This document shows, piece by piece, positions 21,632-29,962 of a stretch of 64,000 nt of DNA (within the stretch, counting starts at the first letter, position 1; each line of letters begins with the position of its first letter). The stretch spans positions 3,657,083 through 3,721,082 of the forward strand of contig NZ_AP018207.1 of NCBI RefSeq assembly GCF_002367995.1, read 5' to 3'. Both the position numbers and the translations under genes were made by a program. This DNA is from Calothrix brevissima NIES-22. GTDB lineage: Bacteria > Cyanobacteriota > Cyanobacteriia > Cyanobacteriales > Nostocaceae. The notes under the pieces are model-generated. The model saw nothing but the letters and a program-made list of their open reading frames with translations, was not told the DNA's origin and did no database searches.

Positions 21632-22017
21632 GGGTCCGTCACGGTTTCGACAGGTTGGCGAACGCTGCTCTGTGATTCAGGTCGAGAGTGAGTCTCCTCT
21701 CGCAAATCAAAGGCTCAAAACAAAAGTAAATGCGAATAACATCGTAAAATTTGCTCGTAAGGAAGCCCTAGTTGCTGCCTAATAGCCTCTTATAGGTTCG
21801 AGCGTCTTTAGTCCGACTCCGTTAAGGGCTAGAGACCAACCCCAACGGATGCTCTAGCAAGTGTTCTCTGGTTGGCTTGCTAGCTAAGACTTAATCAGAG
21901 CATCCTACGTTCGGGATAATGAACGATTCCCGCCTTGAGGGTCAGATAGGCTAAACCTGTGAATGAGCGGGGGGTTAATACCCAGGCTGGACAGCAGTTC
22001 GACTCTGCTCGGATCCA
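21632..22017 (+). ncRNA. ssrA: Transfer-messenger RNA (tmRNA)
   Basis: This RNA rescues stalled ribosomes by acting as tRNA-Ala and then as a short mRNA. The 5' end GGGTCCG pairs with CGGATCC at 22010-22016 as the acceptor stem, and the 3' side has the T-arm GTTCGACTC; CCA is added later. The tag reading frame at 21733-21783 gives ANNIVKFARKEALVAA followed by TAA, close to the known Nostoc tag. It is a one-piece tmRNA, not permuted. The promoter and terminator are both clear. Confidence 0.97.
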
Positions 22018-22035
22018 CTAAAAATATTTAATAAG

Positions 22036-22075
22036 TCCACCTGATAATTTTATCTTCAGGTGGATTTTGTTTTTG
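22036..22075 (+). terminator. Rho-independent terminator of ssrA
   Basis: TCCACCTGA pairs with TCAGGTGGA, with partial extension (TAAT/TATC) into the loop, followed by TTTTGTTTTT. Confidence 0.9.
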
Positions 22076-22092
22076 AGTATAACTGCATCTTT

Positions 22093-22598
22093 GGTGGATC
22101 GAAGCCCAAAACGATGTCTTGTTTGGGTACACCGAGTTCAACTAATTGATTAGCGATACCAACCTCGGTTCCGTCTTGCTGAACCCAAATTTATCGTTCA
22201 ATCACCTCCCCATCAATATCGTAAATCAACAACAGCAGATGGTTTTGCTCAATAAGTCCCTGAATAAATGGTGTGACAAAAAAGCGATCGTAAATATCGC
22301 TGGAGACTGCTAGATATAAAACTCGTTTTGGATCTTGGATATTTAAGGCTGATCAATATGCTATAAATTGTCCCAAGGCTGTGTAAAACTCTAAAATTTT
22401 TGATGGTACCAGGAAACTTTTAATTTCTACAGCAATTGTCCATCCTTCTCTTTTGGCTGCGATAACTTTTTCTGCACCAAGGTCAATGGCAAGGTCAAAT
22501 ATACCAGCTTGTAGAGGGTAAGGATCGTGGGTAATCAACCAATTATCCTTCTGGAGAGCAATTTTGACAACTTCATGAAAGGCATCTCTGGCAGACAC
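22093..22598 (-). pseudogene. xisH: Collapsed xisH-xisI pair (fdxN element excision-controlling factors)
   Basis: From GTG 22598 the frame gives SARDAFHEVVKIALQK ... DLGAEKVIAAKREG ... AVEIKSFLVPSKI ... ALGQFIAY, a typical XisH endonuclease-like fold. A TGA then follows, but the same frame continues SALNIQDPKRVLYLAVSSDI and HLLLLIYDIDGEVIER, the XisH C-terminus. After a TAA the same frame continues IWVQQDGTEVGIANQLVELG and VPKQDIVLGF, which is the C-terminus of XisI. So XisH has a nonsense mutation and most of xisI is deleted. In Nostocales this pair was named from control of heterocyst DNA excision, but copies are widespread. Confidence 0.85.
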
Positions 22599-22813
22599 AA
22601 TGTAAATTTAGGTGACTATGTGTTTACAATCTATTGATACCTGAGAAACAAGTAAAGCCAAATTAGTCTAAATAAACACAATTATCTTAATAAATATCAA
22701 TAATCTTCCAACCCTTACCGATAAATAATTTACTAATGTACAAACAACGATTATCGCGTCTCTAATGACTAATGACTATTAACTATTGACAGTAGTTTTT
22801 CAGGTTGATTTCC

Positions 22814-24469
22814 ATGTTTACAGCAGAAGAAGAAGAAAAATATAGGCAAGCTTTTAGCAATCAGGATCAGTTCTCATTCACAGAATATGGGTTTGCTAAT
22901 CAGGGTTTAGCTATTATCGATTTAGATACATGGGGTGAAGAGAAACCAGAAAGTAGTTTACCCTATTTAGAATATGCTTACAGTAATTTATCATCAGCAG
23001 CACAAAAATTACTGCTGTGTTTGGCTGAGTTTAGTAAGTTTATCGATAAATCAGATATTGCTAACTATATCGAACAATTAAAGATTTTTGAACCATTACA
23101 TGATTATCCCTTTGATAAATTCAACGCCGCTATTCAACAGGGAATAAAATCTAAGTTATTGGCACCAATGGATGACAACGGGCGCTTTTTGATGATTCAT
23201 CCTGAATTGCCTGATTTTTTGCAGTCTCAGCTAGATCGGCTCAATCAAGTTATCCGTTCAACTTTACGTGAAGGATTTAAAAATCACTATCAAGGTTTGG
23301 CTATTTCCTATCAGCATTTGATGGAATCTCAAGATGATGAAGAACGAGAATTAGGGCTATTCTTCTGTAGATTAGAATATGAAAATCTCAACAATGCTTT
23401 GCAAATTTGTTTAGATAAACAAGCAGGTATTAATATCTATTTTTGCTTAGATACATATTTGGAGTCAATTAGCGATCGCTCAAGTAACCTGAAGTTAGCA
23501 GAATCAGTTTGTCAACATTTAGAAAAATATCCTAGTAAATTTATTAAAGGTAAATTAGGCTGCCAAGTAGCATTTGCAATTGATAAATGTGGAAGTTATC
23601 AATTAGATGCCAAGCAATATCAAAAAGCGCGAAAATCTTATGAAAAGACTTTAAAAATTTATGCGGCGTTAGAAAATGTAGAAGATAAACAAAAACAAAT
23701 ATGGCAAGCTGCTGCTTACCATCAGTTAGGAAGAGTTGCCCAAGAATTGCGCGATTATGTACAAGCAAAGCAGAATTTTCAACAAGCTTTAGATATTAAC
23801 ATTAAATATGGCGTTAGCGAAGCTCTTCCTTCGGAAGCTCGCTATGAATGTGCTGGTACTTACAACCAATTGGGAATAGTTGCTCAAGCATTGGGCGAAC
23901 ATGCACAAGCTAGGCAGAATTTTCAACAGGCTTTAGAGATTTTTAGCGAATTTGGCGATCGCTATGAATGCGCCCGTACTCACCACCTGTTAGGAATAGT
24001 TGCGCAACAGTTGGGCGAATACGAACCAGCCAGAAGCCATTATCAACAAGCTTTGGATATTTTTGACGAAATTGGCGTTAGCGAGGCTCTTCCTTCAGAA
24101 GCTCGCAATTTTTCTGCCCGCACATACCATAATTTAGGCAGTCTTGCCCAAAAATTGCAGGAATATGAGCAAGCAAGGCAAAATTATCAACAAGCTTTAG
24201 ATATCAAAATCGCATCAGGCGATCGCCAAAATTGTGCAGGTACTTACTTTCAACTCGGTAGAGTTGCGGAAGAATTAGGCGAACTAGAAGCCGCGAAAAC
24301 CAATTATCTACAAGCTTTACAGATTACAACCGAATTTAGCGATCGCCATCATTTAGAAATTTGTCTGCGTAATCTTACCCGTTTCTTTCAAGTTACTCAA
24401 GATGAGAGTTTATTAGTAGCGATGTCTGAGATTTTAGGGGTATCGGTGGAGGAAATTCGTAATTTGTAA
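22814..24469 (+). CDS. TPR-repeat protein (STAND-like, without the NTPase)
   Basis: This 551-residue protein starts at ATG 22814; an in-frame TTG is 9 bases earlier. Residues 50-130 (LEYAYSNLSSAAQKLLLCLA to IHPELPDFL) resemble the winged-helix that follows the NB-ARC domain in cyanobacterial STAND proteins. About six tetratricopeptide repeats follow, e.g. YHQLGRVAQELRDYVQAKQN and NLGSLAQKLQEYEQARQN. The NTPase and any effector domain are missing, so it may be a remnant or an independent scaffold. Two nine-codon repeat insertions encode VSEALPSEA at 23813 and 24077. Function unknown beyond protein binding. Confidence 0.85.
   Translation: MFTAEEEEKYRQAFSNQDQFSFTEYGFANQGLAIIDLDTWGEEKPESSLPYLEYAYSNLSSAAQKLLLCLAEFSKFIDKSDIANYIEQLKIFEPLHDYPFDKFNAAIQQGIKSKLLAPMDDNGRFLMIHPELPDFLQSQLDRLNQVIRSTLREGFKNHYQGLAISYQHLMESQDDEERELGLFFCRLEYENLNNALQICLDKQAGINIYFCLDTYLESISDRSSNLKLAESVCQHLEKYPSKFIKGKLGCQVAFAIDKCGSYQLDAKQYQKARKSYEKTLKIYAALENVEDKQKQIWQAAAYHQLGRVAQELRDYVQAKQNFQQALDINIKYGVSEALPSEARYECAGTYNQLGIVAQALGEHAQARQNFQQALEIFSEFGDRYECARTHHLLGIVAQQLGEYEPARSHYQQALDIFDEIGVSEALPSEARNFSARTYHNLGSLAQKLQEYEQARQNYQQALDIKIASGDRQNCAGTYFQLGRVAEELGELEAAKTNYLQALQITTEFSDRHHLEICLRNLTRFFQVTQDESLLVAMSEILGVSVEEIRNL
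23813..23839 (+). repeat. 27-base palindromic repeat inserted in frame (copy 1)
   Basis: It encodes VSEALPSEA and contains the palindromic arms GAAGCTCTTCC/TCGGAAGCT. It replaces the GAT of a GGCGATCGC that is present at the same place in the third repeat at 23955-23963. Confidence 0.8.
24077..24103 (+). repeat. 27-base palindromic repeat inserted in frame (copy 2)
   Basis: This second copy has the same phase and the same protein output VSEALPSEA, with two base differences from copy 1. Confidence 0.8.
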
Positions 24470-24507
24470 GTAGACACTGAAACTATCAAAATGTCTTGTT
24501 ATGCCGC

Positions 24508-25611
24508 TCAATGGAGTTGTGACAGGGCTTGATAGTCTGTGTAACCATGTTCATTACCACCATAGAGCCCCCTGACATCAGCTTCGGAGAGCGGAGCATT
24601 GAGCCTGAGCCGCTCCACTAAGTCAGGGTTAGAGATAAACAGCCGCCCAAAAACTATGGCATCAGCCCGCCCGCTTGCGATTGCTTCATCACCTCGTTGT
24701 CGATCAAACCCACCCACAGCCAGCATTGTTCCTTGGTAAACGCTACGTATGAGATCAATGGGGTTGAAGTTTGGTGCAGTTCCTCGGGCGTAACCTCGGT
24801 CATACCCGACATGCAAATATGCCAAACCCAGTGGACTGAGTGCTTTTGCAACATAGGTGTAAGTTTCGACAGGATTGTCATCGAATGTATCGTTGACTGT
24901 GAAGCCGGGGGCAATCTTGACCCCAATCCGCTCCGCTCCCCGGACGCTACACAGAGCATTGACTACTTCGAGCGTGAAGCGAGTTCGATTCTCCAATGTG
25001 CCACCATAGGCATCCGTGCGTTGGTTGGAGCCGCTGACTTGGAACTGGTTGGGTAGATATCCAGTTGCTGCATGAAGTTCCACTCCATCGAAACCTGCTT
25101 CAATAGAGAGCTCTGCTGAAGTGCGATACTCCTCTACTATTTGGGGTATTTCGTCCAGCTCTAACGGACGGGGTGTCTCGAAAGGGACTTTGCCGTCCCA
25201 AACGTGAACTTCTTCGGACATCACCGGGACAGCCGAAGGTGCGATCGGTTGGGCATGGTTAGGTAATAAAGAGGAGTGCGACACCCGTCCCGCGTGCATT
25301 AGTTGCACAAATATCCGACCTCCAGCCCCATGAACTGCATCTGTCACTTTTCGCCAGCCTTCAACCTGCTCTTGATTGTGTAGCCCAGGACAGGTTGTGT
25401 AGCCCCGCCCCATTGGAGAGGGATGCGTGCCTTCGGTAATAATGAGTCCGGCTGAGGCTCTCTGGGTGTAGTATTCGACCATTAAGGGAGTAGGTACACA
25501 GTCTGTAGTAGCCCTCAGTCGGGTCATGGGAGACATGATGATACGGTTGGTCAGGTCAAGGGAACCTAGTCTAATGGGCGTAAACAGTCCTGATTTTTCT
25601 GGTATTTGCAT
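24508..25611 (-). CDS. Old Yellow Enzyme-family alkene reductase (NADH:flavin oxidoreductase)
   Basis: This 367-residue FMN-dependent TIM barrel reduces activated C=C bonds with NAD(P)H. Landmarks: LFTPIRLGSLDLTNRIIMSP at the N-terminus, EGTHPSPMGRGY, the active-site segment VELHAATGYLPNQF, the SGSNQRTDAYGG stretch and the FMN-phosphate region AIVFGRLFISNPDL. The usual active-site pair is His/Asn in HGANGYL; here His stays but the Asn position is Thr. It stands alone, convergent with the TPR gene. The physiological substrate is unknown. Confidence 0.93.
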   Translation of the reverse strand: MQIPEKSGLFTPIRLGSLDLTNRIIMSPMTRLRATTDCVPTPLMVEYYTQRASAGLIITEGTHPSPMGRGYTTCPGLHNQEQVEGWRKVTDAVHGAGGRIFVQLMHAGRVSHSSLLPNHAQPIAPSAVPVMSEEVHVWDGKVPFETPRPLELDEIPQIVEEYRTSAELSIEAGFDGVELHAATGYLPNQFQVSGSNQRTDAYGGTLENRTRFTLEVVNALCSVRGAERIGVKIAPGFTVNDTFDDNPVETYTYVAKALSPLGLAYLHVGYDRGYARGTAPNFNPIDLIRSVYQGTMLAVGGFDRQRGDEAIASGRADAIVFGRLFISNPDLVERLRLNAPLSEADVRGLYGGNEHGYTDYQALSQLH

Positions 25612-25809
25612 TTTTCCTCTTTTAGAACCAGAGCGATCTTTTACGGCGTGTCATCGCTCCTGATTGTATCAAGTCCTTGGAAAAACTTCGCATACTAAAC
25701 ATTATTTAACGGCAAGGGCATTTATAGATACTTGCCGATAGGCGCAAAACCCCGTGTCTTTAGACCGGGGATGTAGCGCCAACTTAGAATTTATTCTAAG
25801 TGATATTCT

Positions 25810-26211
25810 CTATTTGTGGTGAGGGTCTTCAATATATTTCTTGATTACTGCCGCGCTAACATTTCCGGCAGTTGAATAGAAATAACTATTTGTCCACATA
25901 CTAGGCATCTTTTTTAAATCTGCAAACTCGCTTCTAAGCAGATAAGATGATCTGCCCTTAAAGAATTTAACTATTTGATTAATAGCGTAAGTTGGTTGAT
26001 ATTCCACAAATAAATGTATGTGGTCTGGTGCTATTTCTAGTGCCAGAATATCCCAATCTTTTTCTTTTGCTAAATCATAAAATATCTGTCTTACTCGTTT
26101 GGCAACTTCACCCACTAATACTTTACGTCTACGTTTAGGAATCCATACCAGATGAACGACAGCGTTACCTACAGAATGATTGTTGTGTCTATGTTCTAGC
26201 GAATTAGTCAT
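25810..26211 (-). CDS. tnpA: IS200/IS605 transposase TnpA (Y1 HUH)
   Basis: This 133-residue single-strand DNA transposase has the HUH motif in APDHIHLFVEY and the catalytic tyrosine in KKYIEDPH near the C-terminus. It cuts and rejoins single-stranded element ends at hairpins during replication. It is full length and unbroken. Confidence 0.95.
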   Translation of the reverse strand: MTNSLEHRHNNHSVGNAVVHLVWIPKRRRKVLVGEVAKRVRQIFYDLAKEKDWDILALEIAPDHIHLFVEYQPTYAINQIVKFFKGRSSYLLRSEFADLKKMPSMWTNSYFYSTAGNVSAAVIKKYIEDPHHK

Positions 26212-26298
26212 GTTGTTTGCTCAAAGCTATTGACATTTAAATAATAACTCGCTACTATATTTACAGTCAAGAAATTAACCCAAGGAGGTGATTAAGTA

Positions 26299-27513
26299 AT
26301 GCTAGTTTTAGAGTACAAAGTTAAAGCTAAGAAGCGTCAATATGATGCAATTAATGAAGCTATTCGTACAACACAATTCATCAGAAATAAAGCTATACGC
26401 TACTGGATGGATGCGCCAAAAGAAGCTAAAGTTAACAAAATAGCTCTTAACAATTACTCAACAGCATTACGCAAAGAGTTTAAATTTGTTGAGGAATTAA
26501 ATTCTATGGCTTGTCAGTCTGCTACTGAAAGAGCGTGGTTAGCAATTGATAGGTTTTACCAGAATTGTAAGAAGAAAGTAGCAGGTAAAAAGGGGTATCC
26601 CAGATTCCAAAAAGATAACCGTTCCGTTGAATATAAAACCTCTGGATGGTCATTAAACCAAGTTAAGAGACGCATCACTTTTACTGATAAAAAAGGTATC
26701 GGTGAAGTTAAATTACTAGGTAAATGGGATATACAAACTTACCCTGTTAAGCAAATTAAGCGTGTTAGGCTACTAAAAAAAGCCGATGGTTACTATTGCC
26801 AATTCTGCATTGATACTGATGTTAAATCAGAGTCTAGAATTGATGATTGTGAAATCGGTTTAGATGTGGGTTTAGAGTTTTTCTACTCAGACTCAAACGG
26901 AAATCATGAGGAAAACCCAAGATTTTTAAGGAAAGCTGAAAAGGCAATTAAACACGCTCAACGCCAAATTTACAAAAAGGAAAAAGGTAAAAATCAGCGC
27001 CGGAAAGCTAGACAGCGATATGCACGGAAGCATTTAAAAGTAAGTAGGCAACGGAAAGAACACGCTCTTGTATTGGCGCGTAACGTATGCAAAGCTAACG
27101 CTTTAGTAGCCTATGAAGATTTAAACGTTAAAGGTATGGTAAAAAATCATTGTTTAGCCAAGAGTATCAATGATGCATCTTGGTCACTGTTCCGTCGTTG
27201 GTTAGAATATTTTGCGACTAAATTTAACAGTACAGTTGTTGCTGTCAATCCTAGAATGACATCTCAAAAATGTAGTGATTGCGGAACAATTGTTAAAAAA
27301 TCTCTTTCAACTCGTAGCCATAAATGTGAATGTGGTTGTGAGCTTCAAAGAGATGTTAACGCTGCCAAAAATATTTTAAATCTTGCAAAAGCTAGGGTAG
27401 GGCATACCCGAAGTAACTCTTCAGGAGTTGGAATCACTACGCTAGTTGGTGTAAACCTGCTAGAGCAAATTCTGACGGTGAATGAAGAATCCCCCGACTT
27501 TACGACTAAGTGA
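26299..27513 (+). CDS. tnpB: TnpB RNA-guided nuclease (RuvC-like)
   Basis: This 404-residue protein has the RuvC motifs EIGLDVGLEF (Asp), ALVAYEDLNVKGM (Glu) and ELQRDVNAAKNIL (Asp), and the zinc finger CSDCGTIVKKS ... HKCECG between the last two. TnpB uses an RNA made from the element's right end to cut DNA and keep the element in the genome. An AAGGAGG ribosome site lies 10 bases before the ATG. The guide RNA would cover the last part of this gene and the right-end hairpin, with its guide taken from DNA just after 27570 (inference from the family). Confidence 0.95.
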   Translation: MLVLEYKVKAKKRQYDAINEAIRTTQFIRNKAIRYWMDAPKEAKVNKIALNNYSTALRKEFKFVEELNSMACQSATERAWLAIDRFYQNCKKKVAGKKGYPRFQKDNRSVEYKTSGWSLNQVKRRITFTDKKGIGEVKLLGKWDIQTYPVKQIKRVRLLKKADGYYCQFCIDTDVKSESRIDDCEIGLDVGLEFFYSDSNGNHEENPRFLRKAEKAIKHAQRQIYKKEKGKNQRRKARQRYARKHLKVSRQRKEHALVLARNVCKANALVAYEDLNVKGMVKNHCLAKSINDASWSLFRRWLEYFATKFNSTVVAVNPRMTSQKCSDCGTIVKKSLSTRSHKCECGCELQRDVNAAKNILNLAKARVGHTRSNSSGVGITTLVGVNLLEQILTVNEESPDFTTK

Positions 27514-27562
27514 GCGTTCGCGCAGCGTGTCGTCAGACAAGCGATACTTAGTCAGTCGGGGG
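27491..27562. repeat. Right-end hairpin of the IS element with an inserted palindrome
   Basis: The outer arms CCCCCGACT and AGTCGGGGG are perfect, with inner arms ACTAAGT/ACTTAGT. The loop holds AGCGTTCGCGCAGCGTGTCG, the same dispersed repeat seen near 63.75 kb. Confidence 0.75.
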
Positions 27563-27566
27563 AGTG

Positions 27567-27983
27567 TCAATTCTTTCTCCCTTTCTCCGGTAAATTACGC
27601 GGTGGCGTTTCCTTTCTTTGATAAAATCGTCTCTCCAATTTACCCAAGGCTAACCAAATTCCCCCACCCAGCAACACAGCCAAGCTGCAAATCGCCACAG
27701 CTAACACCGACACCTGACTTTGAACCGCTACTAATAAAGGTAGCAACGCCCAAATTACCGCCGTCACCACAGCTAACCCCAGTCGCAAGCGTTGTAAATT
27801 GCGTAAAGTAAAGCGAGTTAGTTGTGTTTTATCTAAATCTTCAATGTAATGTACAGGATACCAAACCTCTTGCAAATCAAAGCGCTCTGGATCGCGCCCA
27901 CCAGCAGGAAGCTCTTGTAATGCTTGAGTTGCAGATGTTACGTTCAGAGATTTTTCCTCTGACTGTAAAACAGTGTTAGACAT
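27567..27983 (-). CDS. Small membrane protein, cyanobacterial hypothetical
   Basis: I do not recognise this 138-residue protein by name. The soluble N-terminus has GGRDPERFDLQEVWYPVHYI, then two adjacent membrane helices (LGLAVVTAVIWALLPLLVAV and VLAVAICSLAVLLGGGIWLAL), then a basic tail. The last bases, including the TGA stop, fall in the GTGTCAA end of the neighbouring IS element, so the native C-terminus may have been replaced. It is divergent from the dehydrogenase E2 gene. Confidence 0.75.
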   Translation of the reverse strand: MSNTVLQSEEKSLNVTSATQALQELPAGGRDPERFDLQEVWYPVHYIEDLDKTQLTRFTLRNLQRLRLGLAVVTAVIWALLPLLVAVQSQVSVLAVAICSLAVLLGGGIWLALGKLERRFYQRKETPPRNLPEKGRKN

Positions 27984-28169
27984 GGTGGGAGTTTTTAATC
28001 AAGATTTAATTGTCCATCTATACAAAATGTAACAATTTTTTAAGCATGATGGTGAAGGGTATAGGCACTAAGCCTCTATCCCCTATCCCAAAACTCTCAC
28101 ACCAAGATACAATTCGATCTGGTAAAAGCTGTTAAAGTCCATAAATTCATTGATTCACCAAACCACCCT

Positions 28170-29474
28170 ATGAGCATTTACGAAGTATTTATGCCGGCGC
28201 TGAGTTCCACCATGACCGAGGGCAAGATTGTATCTTGGGTGAAGTCGCCAGGCGATAAAGTGGAAAAAGGCGAAACAGTGGTGGTTGTCGAGTCAGATAA
28301 GGCAGATATGGATGTGGAATCCTTTTATGAAGGATATCTGGCTCATATCTTAGTGCAAGCTGGTGAATCTGCGGCTGTGGGAAATGCGATCGCTTATATT
28401 GTGGAAACAGAAGCAGAAATTGAAGCCGCCAAGGCTAGTGCAAATTCTGGTAGTGCAGCAGCTGCGCCTGCTGCTGCTGCATTACCTGTAGCCGCAACTG
28501 TTGGGGCTGCTGCAATTCCCACGTCTCAAAATGGCTCTAACCATAAAGAAGGGCGGTTAGTGGTTTCACCCCGCGCCCGTAAATTGGCGAAAGAGCTAAA
28601 AGTCGATTTGAATACCCTCAAAGGTAGTGGCCCCTATGGACGGATTATTGCTGAAGATGTGGAATCTGCTGCAAATCAAGGTAAGCCAATCGCTAGCGCA
28701 CCCGTAGCACCAAAACCATCTGTAATTCCAACCGCCCCAGTAGCACCACCAACTCCAACAGCACCACCCGCACCAGTTCCCGCAGTCGCCAGTGCAATTC
28801 CTGGTCAGGTAGTACCTTTAACTACCTTCCAAAATGCAGTTGTTCGGAACATGGTAGCTACCTTATCTGTACCTGTATTCCGTGTAGGTTATACAATTAC
28901 CACCGATGGATTAGATAAGCTGTATAAGCAGATTAAATCCAAAGGTGTGACCATGACAGCGCTATTGGCAAAAGCTGTAGCTGTCACGCTGCAAAAGCAT
29001 CCATTAATTAATGCTAGCTATTCCGAGCAAGGAATTGTTTATCATTCTGACATCAATATTTCTGTTGCTGTAGCAATGGATGATGGCGGATTGATTACAC
29101 CCGTGTTAAAGAATGCAGATTTAGTAGATATTTATTCCCTATCGCGCACTTGGAAGTCCTTAGTAGATCGTGCTAGGGCAAAACAACTACAACCAGATGA
29201 ATACAACAGTGGCACTTTTACCGTGTCCAACTTGGGAATGTTTGGTGTAGATACATTTGATGCGATATTACCTCCAGGACAAGGTGCAATTTTAGCAGTC
29301 GGCGCATCTCGTCCGCAAATTGTCGCCACTCCTGATGGATTATTTGGCGTGCGTCAACAAATGCAGGTAAATATTACCGCCGATCACCGAATTATTTACG
29401 GCGCTCATGCGGCTGCATTCTTGCAAGATTTAGCTAAGTTAATTGAAACCAATGCCCAATCTTTGACTCTGTAA
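28170..29474 (+). CDS. Pyruvate dehydrogenase E2 (dihydrolipoamide acetyltransferase)
   Basis: This 434-residue core enzyme passes the acetyl group from lipoamide to CoA. An N-terminal lipoyl domain has the lipoylated lysine K44 in ESDKADM. An Ala/Pro linker (about 85-125) leads to the E1/E3-binding domain (VSPRARKLAKELKVDL, GSGPYGRI), then a second Pro-rich linker and the catalytic domain with the DHRIIYGAHAAAFL motif. The start MSIYEVFMPALSSTMTEGKI is the usual cyanobacterial form. It is monocistronic here; E1 and E3 genes are elsewhere. Confidence 0.95.
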   Translation: MSIYEVFMPALSSTMTEGKIVSWVKSPGDKVEKGETVVVVESDKADMDVESFYEGYLAHILVQAGESAAVGNAIAYIVETEAEIEAAKASANSGSAAAAPAAAALPVAATVGAAAIPTSQNGSNHKEGRLVVSPRARKLAKELKVDLNTLKGSGPYGRIIAEDVESAANQGKPIASAPVAPKPSVIPTAPVAPPTPTAPPAPVPAVASAIPGQVVPLTTFQNAVVRNMVATLSVPVFRVGYTITTDGLDKLYKQIKSKGVTMTALLAKAVAVTLQKHPLINASYSEQGIVYHSDINISVAVAMDDGGLITPVLKNADLVDIYSLSRTWKSLVDRARAKQLQPDEYNSGTFTVSNLGMFGVDTFDAILPPGQGAILAVGASRPQIVATPDGLFGVRQQMQVNITADHRIIYGAHAAAFLQDLAKLIETNAQSLTL

Positions 29475-29539
29475 CCAAGATTTCTTAAGAAAAGAATGTT
29501 ACTTTCTAGACTTGGAGTTAAATTAACTTCAAGTCTTTC

Positions 29540-29659
29540 TATAGCAATCCCAAATTATTTGTGAAATATTACATGTAGGGTTGTTGACTGTTAACCGTTG
29601 ACTGTCAACAGTTAACAGTCAAAACCGATATTTTTCACAACTGAAATAGGATTGCTATA
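29540..29659. repeat. MITE-like element with 11-bp terminal inverted repeats
   Basis: The ends TATAGCAATCC and GGATTGCTATA are perfect inverted repeats around 120 bases. Nested inside are a second inverted pair (TTGTGAAATAT/ATATTTTTCACAA) and a heptamer array (TTGACTGTTAACCGTTGACT). It has no coding capacity. Confidence 0.8.
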
Positions 29660-29725
29660 TAAAAGTTAGGTTATCATTTAGGCTCCAACTGATAGGAGCA
29701 AATTCTATTTAAGGGCAAAGCTGCA

Positions 29726-29950
29726 ATGGCTCTTGAGTTGCATAACTTCATTTGGGAAGGAGAACGTCTAGTACAGGTAGAAACTCAACCTCATCATATT
29801 GCTGGTGTATTGGCTGAAATTCGGCGGACGTTAGAAAGTTCAGATTGTAACTTGGACGATATTTACTCAGCTTATAAGGAATGGTTAGACAGCTTAACCT
29901 GGAAGAAATTGAAGTTATTAGCCTTAGCGGTCGTCAGATTATTACGCTGA
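29726..29950 (+). CDS. Small hypothetical protein upstream of Imm1
   Basis: This 74-residue protein (MALELHNFIWEGERLVQVET) is not recognised. It ends in a mostly helical, hydrophobic tail (KKLKLLALAVVRLLR). It is 12 bases before the Imm1 gene and most likely cotranscribed. It does not look like a toxin domain. Confidence 0.55.
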   Translation: MALELHNFIWEGERLVQVETQPHHIAGVLAEIRRTLESSDCNLDDIYSAYKEWLDSLTWKKLKLLALAVVRLLR

Positions 29951-29962
29951 AGTGAGGTTGAT

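Larger units (their letters stand above)
25741..27570. mobile_element. IS200/IS605-family insertion sequence with divergent tnpA and tnpB
   Basis: The element has a Y1 HUH transposase gene and a TnpB gene in divergent orientation. The left end has a hairpin (GGCGC..CCCCG ... CGGGG..GCGCC, 25741-25780). The right end has the long hairpin CCCCCGACT ... AGTCGGGGG (27491-27562) and ends GTGTCAA, as in known elements. Such elements have no inverted repeats and make no target duplication. The left boundary is approximate. All parts look intact, so it may be active. Confidence 0.88.
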
